DNA from: Nitrobacter sp035546855
GTDB taxonomy: Bacteria > Pseudomonadota > Alphaproteobacteria > Rhizobiales > Xanthobacteraceae
Assembly (NCBI GenBank): GCA_035546855.1
Contig: DASZVY010000057.1
Location: 5,062 to 69,061, forward strand
Direction of reading: 5' to 3'
DNA length: 64,000 nt
Below the pieces are notes generated by a model. That model ran no database searches. It was not told the DNA's origin and worked only from the letters and a program-made list of their open reading frames with translations. Position 1 is the stretch's first letter; every line of letters begins with the position of its first letter. This document shows, one piece after another, positions 35,315 to 43,247 of this stretch. The translations under genes and the position numbers were made by a program.

Positions 35315-35524
35315 TCAGTCTTCCGTAATGTCGATTGCGATCTCGGGACAGTTGCTCCGTGCGAGCCATGCCTTGTCTTCAAGGCCGCCGGGCACGGTGC
35401 CGTCACCGATTTCGTGCGCGTTGCCGTATTCATCCAGAGTGACAAGTTCGGGCGCAAGCGATTTGCAGCGCGCATGCCCCTGACACCTGTCCTGATCGAC
35501 GTGAAGTTTCAATTTTCCCGGCAT
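35315..35524 (-). CDS. Ferredoxin, P450-associated [3Fe-4S]/His-variant type
   Basis: This 69-aa single-cluster ferredoxin has the pattern C14-x2-H17-x2-C20 ... C59-P (DRCQGHARC and SNCPE). In this P450-linked class the second cysteine of the usual motif is replaced by His or another residue, so the protein carries a [3Fe-4S] or His-ligated [4Fe-4S] cluster. It is acidic, as expected for a redox partner. It is the first gene of the ferredoxin-P450-molybdoenzyme group and probably donates electrons to the P450. Confidence 0.92.
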   Translation of the reverse strand: MPGKLKLHVDQDRCQGHARCKSLAPELVTLDEYGNAHEIGDGTVPGGLEDKAWLARSNCPEIAIDITED

Positions 35525-35685
35525 GCGGCGTTTCCTCGGCGTTTCCGGACGCCAATTTGGCGATCGTCGCGTTCGACCGCAACCCGAACACTGGATGGAT
35601 TATAGCCCCGCGCCGGCGATCCGCCAGCATCCAAAGGTCTGAACGGTTCACAGGCCGGCCTCGATATCCAGCCGGCGTGCGCGAA

Positions 35686-37110
35686 TTAGCCGGGGCGTCG
35701 CGGATCGATCGGCGTCGTCCCGCGGACACCGAGAACATCTTCGATCGTCTTGGCGCCGGCCAATAGCTGAGCTTCGCCGCGTGGCGGCGCAACGACTTGC
35801 AGGCCGACGGGAAGCCCGGTCTTGGTGAAGCCGCAGGGCAGCGACAGCGCCGGAGAGCAGATCAGGGTGATCGCGTACACGATGCCGAGCCACAGGACGT
35901 AATTGTCGAATGTCTGCCCGTCGCATTCCGCCACATAGCGGTTCTCGATCGGGAAGGGCGCGACGATAGTCGCGGGCGCCAGCAGGAGATCGTAGGTCTC
36001 GAAGAACTTCAACGCGCGGTTGGTCATGGCGACGCGCTGCGCCTCGGCGCGGATGATGTCGTCGGCCGAAAGTTTCAGCCCTTCCTCGATGTTCCAGATC
36101 ACCTCGGGCTTCAGCAGGTCGCGCTTGTTACGCAGCAGGTCCGCCTTGCTGATCGCAAAGTCGAAGGCGCGCAGCACATGGAAACATTCATGGGCCTCGC
36201 GTAAATCCGGATGCGCTTCCTCGACGATGACGCCGGCGTCGGCGAAACGCATCGCGGCCTTGCGGGTGATCTCCTTCACTTCGGGATCGACCGGCGTGAT
36301 CCCGAGGTCGGGCGAATAGGCGACACGCTTCGGTTTCCTGCCGGAACGGGCGGCAGAAAGGAACGATGTCGGCAGCTTCGGCAGCGAGAGCGGATCGGCC
36401 GGATGCTCGCCCGTCATGGCGTCGAGCATGAGCGCGAGATCTTCGACATTGCGCGCCATCGGACCCTGCACGCCGAGATTGCGGTCGATCTTGGCGACGG
36501 GCGTATGCGCGACACGGCCGATGCTGGGACGCATGCCGACGATGCCGCAGAAGCTCGCGGGGTTGCGCAGCGAGCCGCCCATGTCGGAGCCGTGTGCGAG
36601 CCAGGCCGTGCCGGAGGCCAGTGCTGCCGCGGCACCGCCGGAGGAGCCTGCCGCCGAGCGGGTCGTATCCCATGGGTTCAGGGTCGGCCCGAACACCTCG
36701 TTGAAAGTATTGGCGCCCGCGCCGAATTCCGGTGTGTTGGACTTCGCGTAGATGACCGCGCCGCTGGCTTCGAGGTGCTCGACCAGGATGTCCGAACGCT
36801 CTGGGACCGTGTCCTTGTAGATCGGCGATCCCTGCGTGGTCAGCACGCCCGCGACGTTGGTCAGATCCTTGATCGGCACCGGAAGCCCGGCGAGCAGTCC
36901 GCGTTCGGCGGGGGGCCTCTTCATCAACTCCCGCGCGTTGGTCCGGGCCCGCTCGAAGCACAGCGTTGGCAGCGCGTTGACGGCGCCGTCGACCTCCGCG
37001 ATGCGCTTCTCCAGGACATCGAGCAGATCGAGCGGGGTGACTTCGCCGGATTTGAGCTTATCGACGACCGCGCATGCCGTTGCCTTGATCAATTCCTGAT
37101 CCGACGTCAT
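35686..37110 (-). CDS. Amidase signature family protein
   Basis: This amidohydrolase of about 474 aa has the Ser-cisSer-Lys triad: Lys81 in PVPIKDLTNVAG, the Gly/Ser-rich signature SAAGSSGGAAAALASG (Ser156/157) and the nucleophile Ser180 in GSDMGGSLRNPA. The start ATG 37110 follows GGGGAGACAT. GatA-type amidotransferases share the fold, but no gatB or gatC is near and the length fits a stand-alone amidase. The substrate could be an aliphatic or aromatic amide. It is preceded by a long gap with a type A repeat. Confidence 0.92.
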   Translation of the reverse strand: MTSDQELIKATACAVVDKLKSGEVTPLDLLDVLEKRIAEVDGAVNALPTLCFERARTNARELMKRPPAERGLLAGLPVPIKDLTNVAGVLTTQGSPIYKDTVPERSDILVEHLEASGAVIYAKSNTPEFGAGANTFNEVFGPTLNPWDTTRSAAGSSGGAAAALASGTAWLAHGSDMGGSLRNPASFCGIVGMRPSIGRVAHTPVAKIDRNLGVQGPMARNVEDLALMLDAMTGEHPADPLSLPKLPTSFLSAARSGRKPKRVAYSPDLGITPVDPEVKEITRKAAMRFADAGVIVEEAHPDLREAHECFHVLRAFDFAISKADLLRNKRDLLKPEVIWNIEEGLKLSADDIIRAEAQRVAMTNRALKFFETYDLLLAPATIVAPFPIENRYVAECDGQTFDNYVLWLGIVYAITLICSPALSLPCGFTKTGLPVGLQVVAPPRGEAQLLAGAKTIEDVLGVRGTTPIDPRRPG

Positions 37111-37271
37111 CGATATGTCTCCCCTGACCGGCTTGTTATTTGACGGGATGTCGTGGCCTTCTATCCCATTTTCGGGAAACGGTGGCAATCAGGCCCGTCA
37201 CTTCGCGGGATCGGCGCCGATGACGTTGAGGCGGCATGGCCCGCCGCAAAACGGCAGCGCACTCACTCACA

Positions 37272-37391
37272 TGTCATTGCGAGCCAACGGGCCGGCGCGC
37301 AGCGCCGCTGATGACAGGCTCCGCGAAGCAATCCAGCGCCTTCTTTGGCGCTCTCTGGATTGTTTCGGCGCGAGCCGCCTCGCAATGACGA
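37272..37391. repeat. REP-like palindrome, type A, in the amidase-SDR gap
   Basis: Outer arms GTCATTGCGAG and CTCGCAATGAC, with inner arms GCAATCCAG...and CTGGATTG, mark this as a type A element with an extra dyad (GGCGCGCAGCGCC) inserted. It sits in the 312-base gap between the SDR gene and the downstream amidase gene, both on the minus strand. I see nothing else in that gap apart from the amidase ribosome binding site. Confidence 0.8.
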
Positions 37392-37422
37392 CAACCTTGA
37401 TTCCGTTTTAATATGAACCGCT

Positions 37423-38199
37423 CTAGCTCCAGCCCGCGGCGATGCCGCCGTCCACCGTGACGATGACGCCGGAGGTATAGCCCGAACGATCGGAGGCGAG
37501 AAACGCCATGAGATCGCCGATCTCGCGCGCGTGGGCGGGACGGCCAAGCGGAAGACCTTTCTGATAGTCGCGATAACGATTTTCGTCGCCGAATTCGTGC
37601 TTCGCGCGGGTCTTGAGCAGGGTGACATGGCGGTCGGTGCCGACCGGGCCGGGGTTGATGCCGACGACTCGAATGTTGTCCCTGAGGCTCCTGCTTCCGA
37701 GCGCGCGGGTGAAGGCCATCAGCGCTGCGTTTCCCGTGCTGCCGCAGATGTAGTTGGCGTCGAACTTCTCGCCGGCCGCGCCGATGTCGTTGACGATGAC
37801 GCCGTGGCCGCGCGCCTTCATCTGCGCATAGACGGCGCGGGTGAGGTTGATGTAGCCGAACACCTTCAATTCCCAGGCGTGGCGCCACGTCGCCTCGTCG
37901 ATCTTGTCGAGCGAGCCGCCGGGAATGTCGCCGGCATTGTTGACGAGAATGTCGATGTCGTCCGCGTCCTTGGCGAGCCGGGCGATATCTTCGGCTTTGC
38001 GCAGATCCGCGACATGGACGGTCGTGTCGATCTGATGCGCCGACCGCAGCCGGTCGGCGAGCGCCTTCAGTTGATCGCCGCTGCGGGCGGCGAGGCGGAG
38101 GTGGCAGCCTTCCTCGGCGAAAGCCTCCGCCGCCGCCGCACCGATGCCCTTGGATGCGCCAGTGACAAGCACGCGCTTGCCGCGAAGATGAAGGTCCAT
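37423..38199 (-). CDS. SDR-fold protein with non-canonical catalytic site
   Basis: This 258-aa Rossmann-fold protein has a normal cofactor motif (TGASKGIG, 13-20) and NNAG (87-90), so it should bind NAD(P). The catalytic YxxxK is Y150-ICG-S154 (NYICGSTGNAAL), with Ser in place of Lys, and the usual upstream Ser is replaced in VIVNDIGAAG. It ends with the common TVDGGIAAGWS. A dehydrogenase with altered chemistry or a non-catalytic binding protein is possible. It lies downstream of the ABC importer genes across a type B repeat and upstream of the amidase gene. Similar proteins probably form a known subfamily in Bradyrhizobium. Confidence 0.88.
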   Translation of the reverse strand: MDLHLRGKRVLVTGASKGIGAAAAEAFAEEGCHLRLAARSGDQLKALADRLRSAHQIDTTVHVADLRKAEDIARLAKDADDIDILVNNAGDIPGGSLDKIDEATWRHAWELKVFGYINLTRAVYAQMKARGHGVIVNDIGAAGEKFDANYICGSTGNAALMAFTRALGSRSLRDNIRVVGINPGPVGTDRHVTLLKTRAKHEFGDENRYRDYQKGLPLGRPAHAREIGDLMAFLASDRSGYTSGVIVTVDGGIAAGWS

Positions 38200-38281
38200 G
38201 AAATGCTCCAATGCTGAACCGTTCGGCGTAGATAACCTGAACAGATCGGTAGCCAACAAAATAGCACGGCTGTCGTTTAGC

Positions 38282-38373
38282 TCGTCATGGCCGGATTTAT
38301 TCCGGCCATCCACGTCTTAGCGGGGCCTTGGCAGGGAAGACGTGGATGGCCGGGACGAGCCCGGCCATGACGA
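38282..38373. repeat. REP-like palindrome, type B (paired units)
   Basis: It begins TCGTCATGGCCGGATTTATT and ends GGCCATGACGA, with the same inner CCACGTCTT/AAGACGTGG dyad as the copy at 19557. It separates the ABC ATPase gene from the SDR gene, both minus strand, and may end the ABC operon transcript. Confidence 0.8.
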
Positions 38374-38388
38374 AGGAATCTCCGGATA

Positions 38389-39873
38389 CTACAAATACCC
38401 TTCGCCGGCCTCGGCGGCGAAGCGGCCGGGGTCGCCTTCCCAGACGATGCGCGCGTGCTCCAGCACATAGACGCGGTCGGCATGCGGCAGCGCGAAGGTG
38501 ACGTTCTGCTCCCCGAGCAGCACCGTGATGGGAGTGCTCTGCCGCAGCTTCTCCAGTGCCTTCGACAGCAGTTCGAGAATGACCGGCGCGAGGCCGAGAG
38601 TCGGCTCGTCGAGGATCAGGATTTTGGGCTGCATCATCAGCGCGCGGCCGATCGCGAGCATCTGCTGCTCGCCGCCACTGAGCGTTTGCGCCATCTGTCC
38701 CTGACGCTGCTTCAGGATCGGGAACAGGTCGAACAGCCAGTTGATCTGCTTGTCCTTCTCGTCGGGAGACAGATGGTCGCCGCCGAGATCGAGGTTTTCC
38801 CGGACGGTCATTTCGCCAAACAGCTCGCGCGTTTCGGGACATTGGACGAGGCCGCTGCGGGCGATTTTCGCGGGGCTGATGCCCCGCAGGTTCTCGCCGT
38901 CGCGGATGATATCGCCGGTATAGGGCAGGAAGCCGGAAATGGCATTGAACAGCGTCGTCTTGCCGGCGCCGTTGAGGCCCACGACGGAGACGAACTCGCC
39001 CTGGTGAACGTGAATCGAGACGTTTTCGAGCGCCTGCGCTTTGCCGTAGTGCACGCTGAGGTTTTCGACCTGCAACAGCGGCACCTTGTCCTTGAAGCTG
39101 GTCTCGGGGCGCGCGGAAGTCTCGAGCGCACCTCCGAGATAGACGCGCCGCACGGTCTCGTTGCGCATCACGTCCTCGGCCTTGCCGGTGACGATCTCCT
39201 CGCCGAGGTACATGGCGAGCACACGGTCGACGAGCGCCGCAACGCTCTTGACGTTGTGGTCGACCAGCATCACCGCGCGGCCTTCGTCGCGGAAGGTGCG
39301 GATCAGCTCCGAGAAGGTGCCGACCTCCGCCAGCGTCAATCCGGCGAACGGCTCGTCGACCAGCACGACCTTGGGATCGCGCGCGATCGCCTTGGCCAGT
39401 TCGAGCCGCCGCAGGTCGGCGAACGGCAGGGTGGGCGGATGCCGATCCATCACCGCGCCGAGGCCGACGCGCTCGGCGATCTGTCTGGCGCGCTCGATCA
39501 GCGCCTTGTCGGGAAACAGCATGAACAGGCTGTCGGGCAGCAGCGCCACCATGATGTTTTCCAGCACCGTCTGCCGGTTCAGCGGCCGCGAATGCTGGAA
39601 CACCATGCCAAAACCCTTGCGGGCGATCTTGTGGGCGGGGAGGCCGGCAAGGTTCTCGCCCTCGAGCCGGACCTCGCCCGCGGTCGGCCGTTCGATGCCC
39701 ATGACGCTTTTCATGGCGGTCGATTTGCCGGAGCCGTTAGGGCCGATCAGGCCGAAGATTTCGCCCGGCCGCAGGTCGAAGTTGAGGTTCTTGACGGCGG
39801 TGAGGCCGCCGAAACGCTTGGTCAGCCCCCGAACCTCGAGGATCGGGGCGTGGGTGGTGGTTGCCGATGTCAT
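38389..39873 (-). CDS. Fused tandem ABC ATPase (LivG-LivF type) of a branched-chain amino-acid-type importer
   Basis: This 494-aa protein contains both ATPases of a LivFGHM-type importer in one chain. NBD1 (LivG-like, about 10-250) has Walker A GPNGSGKS (44-51), Walker B VVLVDE (169-174) and H206, but its signature is LPFADLR (149-155) instead of LSYGQQR. NBD2 (LivF-like, about 267-490) has Walker A GLNGAGKT (299-306), a normal signature LSGGEQQ (398-404), Walker B ILILDEP and the LivF-type GEQN in place of an H-loop His. One of the two composite ATP sites therefore looks degenerate. The start overlaps the permease stop by ATGA. Fusion is unusual, as these are normally two genes. Confidence 0.93.
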   Translation of the reverse strand: MTSATTTHAPILEVRGLTKRFGGLTAVKNLNFDLRPGEIFGLIGPNGSGKSTAMKSVMGIERPTAGEVRLEGENLAGLPAHKIARKGFGMVFQHSRPLNRQTVLENIMVALLPDSLFMLFPDKALIERARQIAERVGLGAVMDRHPPTLPFADLRRLELAKAIARDPKVVLVDEPFAGLTLAEVGTFSELIRTFRDEGRAVMLVDHNVKSVAALVDRVLAMYLGEEIVTGKAEDVMRNETVRRVYLGGALETSARPETSFKDKVPLLQVENLSVHYGKAQALENVSIHVHQGEFVSVVGLNGAGKTTLFNAISGFLPYTGDIIRDGENLRGISPAKIARSGLVQCPETRELFGEMTVRENLDLGGDHLSPDEKDKQINWLFDLFPILKQRQGQMAQTLSGGEQQMLAIGRALMMQPKILILDEPTLGLAPVILELLSKALEKLRQSTPITVLLGEQNVTFALPHADRVYVLEHARIVWEGDPGRFAAEAGEGYL

Positions 39874-40796
39874 TGCCGCGCCTCCCGCGACAGGGCGGCT
39901 CCGAGGAACCCGCCCGGCAAGAACAGGACGACAAGCAGGGCGACGGCCGACACGATGAACGTTGCGAGTTCGCCGGTCGGTCGCAGGAACTCGCCCGCGA
40001 CGATCAGGAAGATCGCGCCGAGCGCCGCGCCGAGCACCGTCCGCCGTCCGCCGAGCACGGCGGCGACGATGACATTCACGCCGACGGCGATATCGACCAC
40101 GGTGCCGACCGAGGCGGTGCCGAAATAGAACACCAGCAGCGCGCCCGAGAGCCCCGAGAAGAATGCGCTGACGACGAACGCGGCCAGTTTATGCTTGACG
40201 ATGTTGAAGCCGAGCGCGCCGGCCTGGACGGCGTCCTGGCCGCTGGCCTGAAGCACGAGCCCGACCGGCGACTGCGACAGGCCGTAAAGAATGGCCGCGC
40301 TTATGCTCATGAAGGCGAGCGCGATCCAGTAATTTGCGTGAGCGTCGATTGTGATGACGTCGGGAATGGTCAAGCCGATTTCACCGCCGGTCAGGTCGGC
40401 GAACACAACCACGAAGTTTTGCAGGATCAACACCGCGACGAGTGTCGTCAATCCGAAGTAAGGGCCGCGCACCCGCAGCGCCGGAAGCGCCAGCACAAAC
40501 CCGGCAACGACCGCGGCTGCTGCGCCGAGCACGATGCAGAGATAGGGCGACAGGCCGAACTGGGCGTTGACGATGCCGGCCGTGTAAGCGCCGACGCCGA
40601 TCAGGAAGGTCGGTCCGAAATTGACTTCGCCGGCGAAACCGAACAGCAGGTCCCAAGCCATCGCGAACACGCCGAAATAGTAGGCGACAGTCAGAAGGCC
40701 GAGCACATAGCCGGAGACGTACCATGGCAGCGTCGCGGCGATGACGACGAGTGCGAGCGATATGAAAAACAATCGCGACTTGAAGAACGAGCCCAT
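39870..40796 (-). CDS. ABC importer permease, LivM type
   Basis: This 308-aa inner-membrane protein is the LivM-type half of the channel. Family hallmarks are AMAWDLLFGFAGEVNFGPTFLIGVGAYTAG-like sequence near residues 46-75, RGPYFGLTTLV and the glycine-rich loop VNVIVAAVLGGRRTVLGAALGA that holds the ATPase contact region. It is 2 bases after the LivH-type gene and overlaps the fused ATPase gene by 4 bases, so the three are translated together. Substrate class (amino acid, amide, urea or aromatic acid) cannot be told from the sequence. Confidence 0.93.
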   Translation of the reverse strand: MGSFFKSRLFFISLALVVIAATLPWYVSGYVLGLLTVAYYFGVFAMAWDLLFGFAGEVNFGPTFLIGVGAYTAGIVNAQFGLSPYLCIVLGAAAAVVAGFVLALPALRVRGPYFGLTTLVAVLILQNFVVVFADLTGGEIGLTIPDVITIDAHANYWIALAFMSISAAILYGLSQSPVGLVLQASGQDAVQAGALGFNIVKHKLAAFVVSAFFSGLSGALLVFYFGTASVGTVVDIAVGVNVIVAAVLGGRRTVLGAALGAIFLIVAGEFLRPTGELATFIVSAVALLVVLFLPGGFLGAALSREARQ

Positions 40797-40798
40797 GA

Positions 40799-41674
40799 TT
40801 ATCGCCTCCCGAGCAGGCCTTGGGGCCGGATATACATCACCACGACAAGCAGCAGCAGGGCAGGGATGGTGCGGTAGGCGGGGTTGACCAGATAGGCGGT
40901 GATGGTTTCGAGATAGCCGACGACGACGGCTGCGATCAGCGAGCCGGAGACGCTGCCAAGGCCGCCGAGGACCACGATGGAAAAGGCGCTCGCGGTCAGC
41001 GGTCCGACGCTATAGGAGCTGACGCCGAGGAACATGCCGAGCAATACGCCCGCGAGGCCCGCCAGAACGCCATAGATCGCCCAGACGACGATATAGACAT
41101 TGGTGAGTTCGTGACCGAGTAAGGTGACGCCGCGCGGGTTCATCGATGCGGCGAGGACCACCTTGCCGGTTCTGGTCCGGTTGACGAGAAGCCATAGCAG
41201 CGCGATCACGATACAGCAGACGGCCGCGGTGAATATCTCGTTCGAGGGCGTGCGGACGCCGAGAATGTTCACCACGCCCTCGATGATCGGAAGCACGGTT
41301 TTGGCGTTGTTGGTAAAGAAGTAGGCGATCAATTCCTGAATCATGATGCCCCAGAGCAGCGTTCCCGTGAGAACGAATATTTCCTTTTCCTCGTTCGGGA
41401 TGCGTTTTGATTTCTGGATCGGCTGCACAACCGCGAAATATGTCGCGAATGAAGCGATCAGGGCCGCGAGAATGCCGATCAGGGCGCCGGTATAGGTGTC
41501 GGTGTGCAGCATGTTCGCCGCCGCCCAGGCGGCCACCGCCGCCAGCACCATGATGGCGCCGTGCGACAGGTTCAGTACGCCCGAGACGCCGAAGATCAGC
41601 GTGAAGCCCATGGCTCCGAGCGCATACAATGCACTGATGGCGAAGCCGTCGATGAGAATCTGAAAAGCAAGCAT
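40799..41674 (-). CDS. ABC importer permease, LivH type
   Basis: This 291-aa permease has the LivH pattern: MLAFQILIDGFAISALYALGAMGFTLIFG-type opening, GVLNLSHGAIMVLAA, RTRTGKVVLAASMNPRGVTLLG and SAFSIVVLGGLGSVSGSLIAA. The ATG at 41674 matches the family start; upstream codons remain open but fall in the intercistronic stem-loop region. It follows the binding-protein gene after 96 bases containing a perfect hairpin, and leads directly into LivM. Confidence 0.93.
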   Translation of the reverse strand: MLAFQILIDGFAISALYALGAMGFTLIFGVSGVLNLSHGAIMVLAAVAAWAAANMLHTDTYTGALIGILAALIASFATYFAVVQPIQKSKRIPNEEKEIFVLTGTLLWGIMIQELIAYFFTNNAKTVLPIIEGVVNILGVRTPSNEIFTAAVCCIVIALLWLLVNRTRTGKVVLAASMNPRGVTLLGHELTNVYIVVWAIYGVLAGLAGVLLGMFLGVSSYSVGPLTASAFSIVVLGGLGSVSGSLIAAVVVGYLETITAYLVNPAYRTIPALLLLVVVMYIRPQGLLGRR

Positions 41675-41731
41675 TGATGATAGCCGTGGCGGCAGGTGCG
41701 CCACCCCAATCTGGAAGTTGCCGATAAGGAA

Positions 41732-41758
41732 ATGCTCCCGGGATGATCCCGGGAGCAT
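41732..41758 (-). terminator. Perfect intercistronic hairpin after the binding-protein gene
   Basis: ATGCTCCCGGGA (41732-41743) and TCCCGGGAGCAT (41747-41758) form a perfect 12-bp stem with a 3-base loop, between the solute-binding protein stop and the LivH start. There is no U-run on the transcribed strand. It most likely protects the upstream message or partly stops transcription, as inferred for the stem-loop at 2833-2867. Confidence 0.6.
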
Positions 41759-41770
41759 CGCAACGTCCCG

Positions 41771-43012
41771 TTATTTGGAGGTCAATTTGATGAAGCTTGG
41801 GAACTTCAACTGGGCCTTCGCCACCTCCTTCGGCCAGACCGGCACCTGCTTGCCGTCCTGCCACTGCAGCATGGCGCCGGTGATCAGGCCCTTGCCGTAC
41901 TTCAGGCCGTGGGTGAACTGGTTGTCCTTGCCGTAGAACTGGACGCGGCCGATGGTGCCCTCCCAGTCGGTCTTTTCGAGCGCGGCGACCAGCTTGTCGG
42001 AATCGGTCGATCCGGCGCGCTTGATCGCATCGGCAATGTAGTAGACCTCGTCATAGGCGGTGTAGCCGCAGTAGGACGGGAAGTTGCCGTACTTCTTCCG
42101 GAAGGCGTCGGCGAACGGCAGCGACTTCGGCGTGATGGCGAGGCCGGGGCCGGAGACGCCCTGATAGAGCACGCCGTCGGCCGCACCGTTGGTATCCTTG
42201 CCGAAGGTTTCGTTGGTGGCCTGCGAGGAGATGCCGAACATCGGGATCGGCACCTGCTGGTTCTTCCACTGTACCGTCGGCTGGACGCCGACATGCGAAA
42301 TACCGGTGATGATCACGTCGGGCTTTGAGGCTTCGATCTTGTTGAAGATCGGCGTGAAATCGGTGGTGTCGGGCGAGAAGCGGATGTGGTCGAGCACCTT
42401 CAGCCCGATCTTCGGCAGGCATTCCTCGTAGCCGACATCGAGCGGCTTGGTCCAGGCCGCGTCCTCGCTCATGATGACCGCAGTCTTCATGTGCTTGCCG
42501 TCGACCAGAAGATCCTTGGCGGCGTCGCAGACCGACAGCGCCAGCGACGCCGAGGTCAGGTAGCCGTGGAAGGTGTACTTGTTCTTGTCGTAATCCTTGT
42601 GGACGGCCTTGGTGATCTCGTTGCTGGCCGCGCCGGGCGTGATCAGCACGGTCTTGAGCCGCGCCGCCCAAGGCTCGAGGGCCAGAACGACCTCGCTGAT
42701 ATAGCTCGAAATCACCGCGTTGACCTTGTCCTCGTTGACGGCGCGCTGGAACGCGCGGACCGAGTCGGCCGAGGAACTGTGATTGTCATAGGTGACGATT
42801 TCGATCTTGCGGCCGTTGACGCCGCCCTTGGCGTTGATCTCGTCGGCGGCAAGCTGCGCGGCCTGCGGGATCGAGGCGCCGGCGATGGCCTGGGCTTCCG
42901 CGATGACGGCGATCTTGATGGGGTCGGCGGCAAACGCCGAGCTGACGCTCAGTCCCAGCGCGGTCGCACCGGCGAGCGCGAGGGACCATGAAAAACGGGG
43001 TAATTTTATCAT
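41771..43012 (-). CDS. ABC transporter substrate-binding protein, branched-chain amino-acid (LivJ/LivK) type
   Basis: This 413-aa periplasmic receptor belongs to the Peripla_BP_6 family. The signal peptide (MIKLPRFSWSLALAGATALG, cleaved near ...SSAFA, residue 28) is followed by DPIKIAVIAEAQAIAGASI and AAQLAADEINAKGGVNGRKI, the family hallmark. The middle has DFTPIFNKIEASKPDVIITG and the C-terminal lobe has YCGYTAYDEVYYIADAIKRAG. In LivJ the corresponding region holds the amino-acid carboxylate, but several such proteins bind amides, urea or aromatic acids. It is the first gene of a four-gene minus-strand operon. Start ATG 43012 has AGAGGAAA upstream. Confidence 0.94.
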   Translation of the reverse strand: MIKLPRFSWSLALAGATALGLSVSSAFAADPIKIAVIAEAQAIAGASIPQAAQLAADEINAKGGVNGRKIEIVTYDNHSSSADSVRAFQRAVNEDKVNAVISSYISEVVLALEPWAARLKTVLITPGAASNEITKAVHKDYDKNKYTFHGYLTSASLALSVCDAAKDLLVDGKHMKTAVIMSEDAAWTKPLDVGYEECLPKIGLKVLDHIRFSPDTTDFTPIFNKIEASKPDVIITGISHVGVQPTVQWKNQQVPIPMFGISSQATNETFGKDTNGAADGVLYQGVSGPGLAITPKSLPFADAFRKKYGNFPSYCGYTAYDEVYYIADAIKRAGSTDSDKLVAALEKTDWEGTIGRVQFYGKDNQFTHGLKYGKGLITGAMLQWQDGKQVPVWPKEVAKAQLKFPSFIKLTSK

Positions 43013-43187
43013 CTTGATTTTCCTCTGCCTGGAAGGGGGTGAAGTCCCACGTTCTTATTGACGTCTGTTCGATTGTATCGCGTTGGATGCACCCGGCAAG
43101 TTAAAGCGATCCCGCGAGGTTTAAGGCGGCTACAATTAGGCTGCCCTCGGTCCGAACGTCAACATTGCACTGCAGCGTTGCGCCGGC

Positions 43188-43211
43188 GTCCCGGTTCTGA
43201 CATTCGTATCA
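43188..43211. repeat. Partial copy of the TGACATTCG palindrome arm
   Basis: These 24 bases, containing GGTTCTGACATTCGTATC, are identical to the reverse complement of 18719-18742, one arm of the palindrome upstream of the 18764 hydrolase gene. Here only one arm is present. It lies 36 bases before the tartrate dehydrogenase start codon. Confidence 0.8.
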
Positions 43212-43247
43212 TGTTGCGGCAGATGCGCCAGACCAGGGAACACGAAC

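Noticed and set aside
38455..40128. 557-codon plus-strand open frame
   Set aside because: It is antisense to the fused ATPase and LivM-type genes.
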